Shown: positions 1 to 11,300 of the stretch, in pieces
Numbering within the stretch: the stretch's first letter is position 1
Layout: the number at the start of each line of letters is the position of its first letter
Source of the DNA: Chionoecetes opilio
Lineage: Eukaryota; Arthropoda; Malacostraca; Decapoda; Majidae
Length of the DNA stretch: 64,000 nt
Assembly: GCA_016584305.1 (NCBI GenBank)
Contig: JACEEZ010000170.1
Coordinates: 62,001 to 126,000, forward strand
Reading direction: 5' to 3'
Position numbers and translations under genes: made by a program
The notes under the pieces: model-generated
Told to the model about the DNA's origin: nothing
Database searches by the model: none
Seen by the model: the letters and a program-made list of their open reading frames with translations, nothing else

Positions 1-184
1 ATGAAGTATTACGGTTTATAACACTTTTTAATCGTAACCGATATTTACAGCAATTATGGAATCAAGTGTAGAATAGAACATGTGTTCTCGTACAAAAACT
101 TCTCTTGAATACGATGATACTCTCAGTTTTTGCATAAAAAGCAATATAGAAGAGAAAATTAAGGATTTGTATGAATATGTATCG

Positions 185-375
185 TGACGATTGCGCATCA
201 CAAGGGCGAGAGGGAGGCAGGGTGGCGTTAATAGGGAGCTTTAAAAGGAGGCGGGATAAATTCATGGATGGGGATGAAAGGTGGATGTAGGTAGTGTTAA
301 GTAACAGGAACTACCTCGTGTAGGTCTTGCAGCCTCTTGTAGCTTCCTTATTTTCTTATATTCTTATGTTCTTCT
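185..375 (+). mobile_element. 3' end of a CR1-like LINE
   Basis: The plus strand reads a frame ending in [11 protein letters not shown] and a stop, then a conserved tail (TAAGTAACAGGAACTACC) that ends in repeated TTCTTATGTTC. The same tail occurs in reverse at 10597, 31297, 45228 and 51555. Its identity as a non-LTR element 3' end follows from the longer copy at 31297. Confidence 0.65.
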
Positions 376-700
376 GTAATATCCACCAGATCCCCGGATG
401 CAAGACAAAGACATACAGCCCACCTCTGCCCTCACGGGGAACAAGCTCAGTAGACAAGTCATGCTGTTGCTGCAAGACATCCCATCCAAGCAGAGGGAGC
501 AACTAGTCTGGGGTAAGGGAATCCAGTGTAGATAGTACCGCTTGTATCTTAGAATAAAGTTTGTGGTAACATTATATAGGGTCATTCTTTCATCTGTTTC
601 TATATCCATCTACTATTTTATTTGCTCTTGTGCATGTATTTCTTTTGGCTGCAGGTAAGAGTGCACAACACTGTTAACCAATACTTGAAATCAGGTTATA

Positions 701-1043
701 CAGGTTGAAGTTCCCAAACTCGGCAACCTCGGGACCAGCGCCGAGCCGAGTAATGGAATTTTCCGACTTTTAGAACGTAGATATATTAAGGGGGAAAAAA
801 GCATGAAAATCAGAAGTACACAAAATAACAGTGTACACAACTCTTACAGTCACAACACCACTGAACAATAACAACAAACAAATCGGCGGGAGAAACCAAG
901 CGGCCTAGTGTGGTGGCACCCAGCGGCCGACCCGGCAACTACGCGCCGGTTTGGTGTTTGCCGTGTTTTGGAAAATCCGGAACCATAGCCGAGTTTTGGG
1001 TGTTGCCGAGTCTTGGGATGCCGAGTTTGGGAACTTCAACCTG
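701..1043. mobile_element. Tigger-like MITE, family CAGGTTGAAG
   Basis: The termini are inverted: CAGGTTGAAGTTCCCAAACT at the left and its complement at the right, extending through CTCGGCA. TA flanks both ends (699-700 and 1044-1045). The interior matches the second copy at 25820-26281 in part. No coding capacity remains. Confidence 0.85.
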
Positions 1044-1045
1044 TA

Positions 1046-1961
1046 CATCACTAAGTATTCATGGAAGAGACAGGGTTCCACGGCTACAAAGAGATTGATA
1101 TTATTGCTTTGACAGTCTTTGAAGCTACAATCTGTCACCTCATCCTCCTTAGATGGTGCTTTAATTTCTTAATTATATTTTTTTAAATTATACATACTAT
1201 TATTTATTTTTTGCCAATCTGTTCAGGCTTTCATTATTTTAGTGGCAGAAAGTAGTTACATTTTTGTTAGCCTACCTCATTTCAACATCATATTTGTTCT
1301 GCCTGTGGAAGTTTTTCTGGGTGAGGTTTGGGAATGGAACAACCCTGTCTAGTAGATTCTGGGCAACAGCCAAGAGGCTTGAGTCACCACAAAGCAGCCA
1401 GTATGTATGCCTTTAAATGTCTTTAATCAGGACATTTTCCTTTCTCTGATCAAGATTTCCTGCTTCCTCCTCATTGCCTGTCATTAGGTCCATAGCTACA
1501 CAGTGGTAAATTTCATGGAGAAAGTAAAAAAAAAACCGCATGAAATGTATGCCATGAAAAAAGTATCATTAGGGCTGCACAAGGAACAGAGAAGAGGTAA
1601 CAGTGCGATGGTAGAGATGGGGTCAAGTGGACACTGGAGTTGTGATCTTCACTGAGTTGGAGTTTCAAAGGCAGATCACTAATAGTAACTCCATAGTCAC
1701 TACTGTATAGGGAAACAAATAATATGTTCACCATAAGAGACTTTTTGAACTGTAGTATGTGAAAAGCAGCATTGTCATCTTCAAGGTGTGACTCTCATTG
1801 AAGAAAGCTGGGGCACAAATGTAACGTTGCTGCCTGCAATATATTCAAGCAAATTATGTCTCTAAGGTTCAGGGGATTGATGGGGAGACAACAGTTTGTA
1901 GTTCTGTTACTAAGTGTCACTTGCATCAGCCCAAGTATGACCATGTTTTCTTTCCCTGCAG
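1046..1961. other. Upstream flank of exon A, no gene seen
   Basis: AT-rich, apparently unique DNA up to the first visible kinase exon. No repeat border or convincing reading frame was found; it is probably intron of the kinase gene. Confidence 0.4.
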
Positions 1962-2040
1962 ACATATATGAGAAATTTCAGCAGTTCATCAACCCTCGCC
2001 AGGCCTACCCTTCTCCCTGGGTGAAAGTCTCCCTGTTCAG
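1962..2040 (+). CDS. EIF2AK1: HRI-like kinase exon A (before the kinase domain)
   Basis: The acceptor TTTCCCTGCAG precedes the exon and GTGAAG follows it. It starts with two bases completing a codon and ends with two bases (AG) that join T of the next exon. The peptide includes [19 protein letters not shown] and lies just N-terminal of the kinase domain. It has no recognisable motif of its own; it is assigned by phase, splice sites and position. Confidence 0.7.
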
Positions 2041-4088
2041 GTGAAGTGCCGTCTGTTACGTTTAACATCTCACATTACTTTACGTGTCACCCCGTTCATG
2101 CATTGCATGTACCTCTTACATGTCATTGTTATGATCATTGTAATGCCAAGGATGACACAAGGGATAATGGCACTCATGAGAGAAAAACTGTTTTGATGTG
2201 GTTGATCTTGATACTCATCCAATAGTGACTTCTAATACAGAGGCCTTCTTCCTTGATGACAAGGATTATTGTGACAATAATTGGCATTGCTCTTGATGCC
2301 AAGGTTTACTAATAATGATAATGTTACTGCAGTGAGCATCGTGGCCAGCAGAGGGAGGTGCTGCTGTACAACCCTGCCACTAGATACCAGCAGGAGTTTG
2401 AGGAAGAAGAGGAGCTTGGCTACGGGGGCTTTGGCCGGGTGGTGAGGGCAAGGAACAGGCTGGACCGCCTTCGCTATGCTATCAAGATGATCATCATGAA
2501 GTGAGTGAAGCAACTGGTTGTGTAAAACAGTTACAATACAATGTAGCATGTCATAACATAAGATAACTAGGGGGGGGCACTCAGTAGAGCGCATACCTCC
2601 GCCCGAATATTTCATCAATTATATATATATATATATGCATTATGCACTCCGTATGAGCGCATACCTCCGGCCGAATATTTTATCAATTGGTTGCCATGGC
2701 AACAGTTGTCAATAGATTTCATCCAAAATTATATCAGTTCTTCCTTATACCAAATAGACTTGGTATACCGAGTTTGGTCCAAATCTATTCGTAACTTTTC
2801 GAGAAATCCTGTACACTAACAAACAGACAGACAGACAGACAGATCGGGGTGAAAACATAACCCCACCAACTTCGTTGGCGGAGGTAAAGATGTCAGATTA
2901 GATGTTGCATCTTGTAAGATGCACCCATGTTTTGGAGACATACCTCTAAGAAAAAAAGTTAGGTATGTATTGAACAGCCACTGATTGTTAGAAGCTTACA
3001 GTTTTAGAAGGGAATGCTGCACTAGTCGGGTGGAATGCTTCTGGTGATGAAAACTAAATTAGTTTTAATCAGTTGGAAATTGAGACTAGTTTTCACAGTT
3101 CAAGCGATAATGATGGGCATGATGTCAAGCAGTAGCATGGGTTGCCTGGCTTCTGGCCACAAAGAGCAATTAAGTTTTCAATGATGAATATAATCAAGCT
3201 GTCATCAAGCCACACCTAGACTGCCATTGAGCTCCCCTTGGAAGGGTGCAAAGCCAGCTTAGTTTCATCAAGCTGGCAACACTGATCACACAGTAGCAAT
3301 GCAGCCAGGTTTACTTAAAGTCCCTTTGCAGCCAACAGCAAAAACGTGTCTTACATATGAAACATACATCATTGTATTAAAATACTTTATTTCATAAATT
3401 TGATTTGATTGTAAATGCTTTGGGTGTGGCTCACGATGCATCAGAGATGGTTTTGTTGGTGCTGATTGTGCAAGACACGGCCCCAGCAGTGTAGTTGTAA
3501 ACAAGTCACCACAAAGACATTGTGATGTCTGCCTCAACTTTATTCATTGTCATATTGTAGACACTCAGTACAGTGTGCACAGAGTTATTGTAGACACTCA
3601 TGTACAGTGGTGCACAGAGTTTATTGTAGACACTCATGTACAGTGGTGCACAGAGTTTATTGTAGACACTCATGTACAGTGGTGCACAGAGTTTATTGTA
3701 GACACTGATGTACAGTGGTGACAGAGTTTATTGTAGACACTCATGTACAGTGTGACAGAGTTTATTGTAGACACTGATGTACAGTGGTGCACAGAGTTTA
3801 TTGTAGACACTCATGTACAGTGGTGCACAGAGTTTATTGTAGACACTCATGTACAGTGGTGCACAGAGTTTCGTAGGATCTCTATTCGCGAACATAAGGT
3901 TTTGCAGTACCACTAAATATTCTCCATTGTGAGTTTTGCGCACCTTAACACGAAGTTTCATGGTAGAGTGGTTCAAAATTTTGCCACCGCGGCGCCAGCG
4001 CCGAACGTTTGTTTACATGTATACGACACCAGGCGTTTGTTTAAAATCTATGAGCGTGTGAGCGCCTCGTGTGTGTAGTACTCTCACT

Positions 4089-4172
<84 letters not shown>

Positions 4173-5881
4173 CAGAAGAACCTCGTTTAACCGGCATTTA
4201 AAACAACGGCAGCCTCAAAACAACGGCACTAATCGACCCAGGCCTTTTTTTTTTTTTCCACTGATAAACTCTGGAACTCTCTTCCTGTTTCTATTTTTCC
4301 ACTTTCCTATGACTTACATCTTTTCACAAGAAGAGTAACAAGACACCTCCCCAACCAAATTGGCTCACCCCTCTATTTTATTTTATTCTCTTACTGTCTT
4401 CTTAATAGGGACTGGCAACTAGGCGGGCTTTGTATTACCCATTTTTGTTGTGCCCTTGGCCGGTTCCTTGTGATGAAAGAAAAAAAAAAAAAAAAAAAAA
4501 AAAAGGATTTTGGGCGATTCCATAAGAGTAACTCTCAAAACAACGGCAAAATGAGTTATCCGGCATGCGCTCCCCCCCCGAGGGTGCCGGATAAACGAGG
4601 TTCTCCTGTATACAGTAAAACCCTTATAACTCGGCAATTTTTTTTCTTTCTTTTTTTCTTGTTTTCTTTCTTTCTTCATCTATACCTATAACGCGTGTAG
4701 GCAGTGAGCTCCAGGGGTGGGATGGTAGGCCCTGGAGGTTCAGTCAAGGGCTGTGATGGTTGGCCCTCGCCCGTGGTGGCGCAGGCAGGATTCTTATAGT
4801 GACGCCTGTAATTAGAGGCTCATGCCGCCCCCCTGTGTCCTCCCATGCACTCGCAGTCGAAGGTAGAGTTAATGGACAGGGAATGTGGGTGTTCTTAGGC
4901 CACTCGACGGTGCAGAAAGATTTCAAGTGGATTTATGGGTCTCACTCGGGTCTTCGAGAACGCCACTCGGTGACGCTAACCACTCTGCTACCGCCTCCCC
5001 TAAACTGCATCTCTTGGTTTTCACTCGGCATATCATGCCCTCACACCCTCTTGTGTGAACATGTAAACAGAAAGTCGGCAAAAAATAATGTATCTCGGCA
5101 TATTGCTGTTATAGCTCCATCTCTTTGCTTACACTCGGCATATCCTCAGTCGCATAAAGTCGTGTATTTGTCCTTTTGACCCTTTCCTGCAGGCTCAGGC
5201 TCTTCAATTTCATTCCCTTCCTGCTGGAGACACCCTTGCGTGATGGAGCTGACATCTTGAAATACAGTACTGTATGATGTAATCCCAAAACACGTAAAAT
5301 AGGTGGCAAAGTAAAGCAAAGGTCGGGAACCAGCGTGTAGGCTGTCAGCTGAGTTGTGTTTATGTCGTCCAAGCACCGTCTTGGATACGAATTCTGTTTT
5401 TTGTCAAAATTGAAAAAAGATTGGTTTCTGCTTCAAAAACACAACAAGCTTGGTAGGAGCCGAAATAATAATCAATGCAAAACATTGCAAACAATATCAC
5501 AAAGTAGTGTAACACACATTTCAGCAAGTGTTATTGGATTGGGATTCATAATCCAAGACGGTGCTTGGACGACAAAAACACGGCGCAGCCTACGCACTGG
5601 TTCCCGACCTTTGCTTTACTTTGCCACCTATTTTACGTGTTTTGGGATTACATCATACAGTACTGTATATCAAGATGTCAGCTCCATCACGCAAGGGTGT
5701 CTCCAGCAGGAAGGGAATGAAATTGAAGAGCCTGAGCCTGCAGGAAAAGGTGAAAGTGCTGGCAAGGATGGATGCAGGTGCATCCATGCGTGCTATTTGT
5801 GCTGAATTTGATATCAAATCCAGCACATTCTACCCGTTCACTGGTAAGTGTAGTTTTTATGCTTTTACAGTACTGTATATA

Positions 5882-5942
<61 letters not shown>

Positions 5943-6601
5943 CCATATCAGAGGAGGACATTGCATAACTCGGCACATTGAATAACTCGGCAAGGGCCAG
6001 AGCCCCTATCGTGCAGAGTTATAAGGCTTTTACTGTACATATATACCGTATTTTATGGCTTATAAGATGCACTTTTTTTCCTAGAAAATACCCTGAAAAA
6101 TACTCATGTGTCTTCCAAGACGAATGTTGGAATGAGACTGCCACCAAGACTGGCGGGAGCTGTTCCACAGCAACTTCCACCTCGGCAGATTGGCACCAAC
6201 AGCACCACCTATTGTCTGCTGGCGTTGCTGTATCATTTACCACCAGGCTCTTCACACATATCACAAGCTAAGACTTTATATGAGTCTGCCACCAAGACTG
6301 GCGGGAGCCGTTTTGCGGCAACTTACGCCTTGGCAGATTGGCGTCAACAAAGCCACCTATTGTCTGCTAGTGTTGATGCAGCATTTACAACCAGGCTGTA
6401 ACACGTATCACAAGTTTATTCAGTCCTGGAAATTATAACCCATGGCGAATTCATCAAAACGATTTACTTATACTATGGATTTACTTATACCTTTAAACAA
6501 AGGTGTTTTTATATCCTCTAGATTTTTTATTTTTTTTAAATCTCTTTCCAAAATCAGGGTGCGTCTTCCAAGATGCAGCGTCTTATAAGCCGTAAAATAC
6601 A

Positions 6602-6658
<57 letters not shown>

Positions 6659-8284
6659 TATAGCTTATTAGCTATAAAAAAGCTATTTTATAGCTTTTAT
6701 AGCAGCTATCACTTAAAAGTGATAGCTAGTTCAGCGTTTATTATCTTTTTCAAGATATTTTCTCTTTGTCTTAAGAGTGTCTTATTCTCTTTAGTAATCA
6801 ATTTTATGACTTTGCCGTAGCTTGTTATTTTGCTGTATCGCGATTTCAGGTCTAAGAACTCTTCTTCAGCAGCATGTGGAAGATGTTTTCTCCTCAGTTA
6901 TAGAGGTGAGCATGGTTTAGTTGTGGGGTGAAGCGCTTTTTATTGATGAAGTCTGGCTAGCGCTAGTGGGCGGCGCTGATTGGTAGATAACTTCTGCTTC
7001 TCGCTGATTTTTGTCTCCAAGAGTGGGCGACGCTTATTGGTTGTTGACTCCTCGCTTTGTTTCTCTGTGAGTAGGCTGTTATTAGCCTTTGTTCTTTTCA
7101 TGCTTGGTAGAGCTTGTAGGTCGTTTGCCTGTACATTAAGCTTGGGATTGATGTCTTTTATGTACAGTAAAAAACACTGTAAAAAACACAGTTTGTCTCG
7201 GAGACAAAAATCAGCGAGAAGCAGAAGTTATCTACCAATCAGCGCCGCCCACTAGCGTGCGCGGCAGCCAGATTTCATCAATAAAAAGCGCTTCACGCCA
7301 CAACTAAACCATGCTCACCTCTACAACTGAGGAGAAAACATCTTCCATATGCTGCTGAAGAAGGGTTCTTAGACCTGAAATCGCGATACAGCAAAATGAC
7401 AAGCTACGGCGAAGTCATAAAATTGATTACTAAAGAGAATAAGACACTCTTAAGACAAAGAGAAAATATCTTGAAAAAGAAAAAAAACGCTGAACTAGCT
7501 ATCACTTTTAACTAAATCTGTCTCAGAGAAAATCTCCTGCCCGTATATACTCTATATACAGGGAAGTCCCGTTATACGAGCATTCAGTATACGAGAAATC
7601 AATGATACGAGCTGAGTAAATTAGGGTCTATTTTCAATATACGAGATCGAAAATCCAATGCTAAGACATTCAAACTGGGGTGAGTAAAATTACCAAGTTC
7701 AAAATGCGCACCCTACCACGTATGCATCTGGGCTGTATGATGATGTTGTGGTGGCCCCAAGCTTGGGGCTGCACACCTGGCTAATTACCCCTAAAGGTCA
7801 AGCCAACACCTGGCTAATTATCCTAAAGGTCACACCTTGCTTGGGGTGACCTGACTGGGGTCAACCAAGATCCCCCTCTGTCCAGCCCGGGAGTCCTGTA
7901 TTCAGTCAGTTACCTACCAACCACTACAGGGAGAGGAGGAGTGGTGTTCCTCTCACTGTAGTGATTGGTAGGTAACTGACTGAATACAGGACTCCTGGGC
8001 TGGACAAAGGGGGATTTTGGTTGACCCTTGTCAGGTCACCCCAAGCAAGGCGTGACCTGAAGGGTAATTAGCCAGGTGTGTGGCCTGACCTTTAGGGGTA
8101 ATTAGCCAGGTGTGCGGCCCCAACCTTGGGACCGCTACAGTTTATTTTAGCTTGAAAAACATGTCTTTGATGGGGTCCTGGAACCAAACCTATATTTTAC
8201 CATTAGTTATGTATTTCGCTATACGAGATTTCGCTTTACGAGTATACCAGGTGGAACCTAACTGCTCGTATCTTCGGGACTTCC

Positions 8285-8369
<85 letters not shown>

Positions 8370-11300
8370 CATAGATATATATACATAGTATATATATATA
8401 GATATAGATATAGATATAGATATAATATATATAATATATATATATATTACAGTACAGTACCATAAAATTAATACAGTACCATACTGTGCTGTACAGTAAA
8501 TTGAGGTGAGGGATGGGAGTTCATTTTAGTTATAGGTCACCACTGATTCCAGACTGAAACTTTGCTTTCCTAAATAGTTTTGCTGTTAGTTTTTTAGTGC
8601 CCAATACCGAAATTATACCTAAATCAGATTAGGTTAGGTTAGACTTGGGGTTTACTTTAGTAACATATCAAGATAAAAAAATAATGATCAATACTATGGC
8701 AGTGGTAAGCCGGGCGCCACCCCTCCCCCCACCTGTAAACAAACATTGATTTCTGCAAAAAATGAGTGCCAGATTGATTCAAAACACATCAAAACTATTC
8801 ATGAAAGCTAAGTTTCGTCCTCGAAATCGATGGTGCCCAATAAAAAAATGTACCCTGATTTAACCTAACAACCGTTTCTGGGTGAAACTGTACATTTTTG
8901 GTAGTAACTCTACCCTCATTTTTAACGGATCTCTATTTGACGGACTCCATCTGCTACCCGACAAGTGGACCAAATTATTCAATAAGTCCGCTGCTTGAAA
9001 AATGTGTTCGCTAGGACACCACCTCGGACTCAGAATAGAAGCCTTCAGAGTCCTGTACATAGTTCTGTATACAGCTCTACATATAGTTTACACTAAGTAA
9101 AACAAAAACTACAAACATTTTCATGTTTTTGTTTTGTAATGATGCGTAGTGTCTAGGTTATGCATATCAATACGTTTCTTAATACCCATAAATGCTAATT
9201 CATAATCATATTTTATATTTTTATTGTCTTTATATGTAATAAACTGTTTATATGAAAAATAATGGCGTTTGGCCCGGGAATACTAAGCAACGGACACTTC
9301 AATTCCCCATTTAGTCCGTTATATAAAGGGTCGAGTGTATATGTATCGCCATTATTATTCAATTGCGCCATGGGAACTGGGGGTTAAAAGTACGTAGGAT
9401 GAAAAAATCTACATGATGATGTAAGAATAATTTGCTCGTTTTTTGTGCCTAATACCGAAATTATACCACAGGGTCCTGATTAGCTTATTTCCCATAATTT
9501 CAATGCATGTAGTTTAGCACATTTGAGTTTCACGCAGAGTCAACGGTCCCAATTAGGCGCGAAACTCGGTGCACTACTGTAGAGGGGGTGCAATCAGTTC
9601 GTACACAAGTTGTTTCGTACACCAGTAGATTCGTACACCAAAAAGTTGTTTCGTAGTCTATATGAAACCATAGTCGTTTCGTACATTCAGCTCAGAGTTG
9701 AACTTGATTACTAGAGTTACGAAATGACTCCAGGTATGTATGAAAAAACTCAAAATTAGTGTACGAAACTCCCTGTAACCCTGTACAGTACTCATCTGGT
9801 GCAGAGGAAACACCACATGAGAGGCCATTTTGAGTTTTAAATTTAAACCAACCACATAAATTTTTTAGCCTAGAGGACACATTGGGATTTTTCATGGGAA
9901 TCTTATTGAAAAAAAGCCATCTTAGAATCCATCTAATATGGTAACTAATATATCAGGAAATAATGCTATACTGAATGCATTCTAGGTAAGGAGCACATGC
10001 CTTGTAAGGTAAATAGGTCTTAATGTTTTCTTCTTATGGTAAAGGTCTTATAAGGTTCTAGAGCAATGGTTCCCAACCTTTTTCTGTTGTTTCCCCCTTC
10101 AACCATCCGGATTTCCCCCTTCATGTAGACAAGGAAGAAAGTAGCCCAAACACAAAATTTACTTGCTTAATAACACAAGTATATAGACACTATCCTCTAT
10201 AGTATCTATATATACTTGAAGAAAAATCAATAACCGCATCCCAAGACATTTTTTTCTTTCTGTCAACTAAATGATGTCCCTTGATAATATGATAAATAAT
10301 TTTGATGTCCCTCGGAAAAAATTTCCCCCTTAGAGTCATGAAATTTCCCCCAGGTTGGGAAGAGCATATGTCTTCGTGTCTTTTCTCCATGTGTCCCATT
10401 GAAGAGCTCAGCACCGTTCCCTCCTGCAGCCTGGGTGACTCCTCCCTGGAGGCGTGTGTGCAGGAGGTGAGGGCCTTGGCGGAGCTGGACCATCCCCACG
10501 TGGTGCGTTACTACACGGCCTGGGTCCAGCCTGTGGTGTGGCCCCAACACTCCCAGTGGGCCTCAGCCATGGTCAGGAAACTCAGTAGGTGAGTAAGAAC
10601 ATAAGAAAATAAGGAAGCTACAAGAGGCCGCGAGACCTACACGTGGTAGTTCCTGTTACTTAACACTACCTACATCCACCTTTCATCCCCATCCATAATT
10701 TATCCAGCCTCCTTTTAAAGCTCCCTATTAACTCCGCACTGACCACCTGGCTGACTGAGAGAAGTGTGAGAGCTGCTGTTTATTATGTCTGCCAGGATGC
10801 TAAGATGTATATAAATATGATATGATTGCAATGCACAGTTGACCAGTCTAAGTATTGTCACACTGTGCGGTGAGTTTAGTTTAGGAATCATGAACTGGCA
10901 AACCTTCCATCGCAACTTGAAAACCTTTTATTTCCTATCAGAAGGGGATTACTATTGTGATTTGTTGACACAGGTGCACTCCGTTTATTTTATAAGATAT
11001 AAATGTATCAATTCTGCATGTTGATAATGCTTTAATTACAATTTTTTTCATCACGTTAATAGTTTGTGACATAATTTTTCATTCATGGCAAATTTGATCA
11101 AGAACAGTACCATGTCACTCTCAACTCAATACAATATTTATAAACTGATAACTAAGATGGAAGAAACAGTAAATGAGAGACTAATGACTTGAAAACAAAG
11201 AGAAGGTCGATACACAAGGTCATACAAATATATTAAGAAAAGGGAGATGCCTGAATAACATAAAGAAGTACAGCTTCCCTCATATAAATGTAGAAGTTTG

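Larger units (their letters stand above)
4613..6035. mobile_element. Tigger-like element, family CAGTAAAACCC, carrying a SINE
   Basis: The termini CAGTAAAACCCTTATAACTC and complement TAAGGCTTTTACTG are inverted, with TA on both sides (4611-4612, 6036-6037). Inside, in order, are a SINE (minus), a minus-strand fragment of transposase N-terminus (about 5180-5350), the same fragment in plus orientation (5673-5846), and a long poly-T (5886-5938). It shares this layout with 46715-48175. It abuts the preceding MITE with only TATA between. Confidence 0.85.

Noticed and set aside
3552..3872. CRISPR-like regular spacing
   Set aside because: Units are directly adjacent, without unique spacers, in a spliced eukaryotic intron; a plain minisatellite.
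4069..4338. ORF with poly-YI
   Set aside because: Translation of (TA)n; the same applies to 8110-8463.
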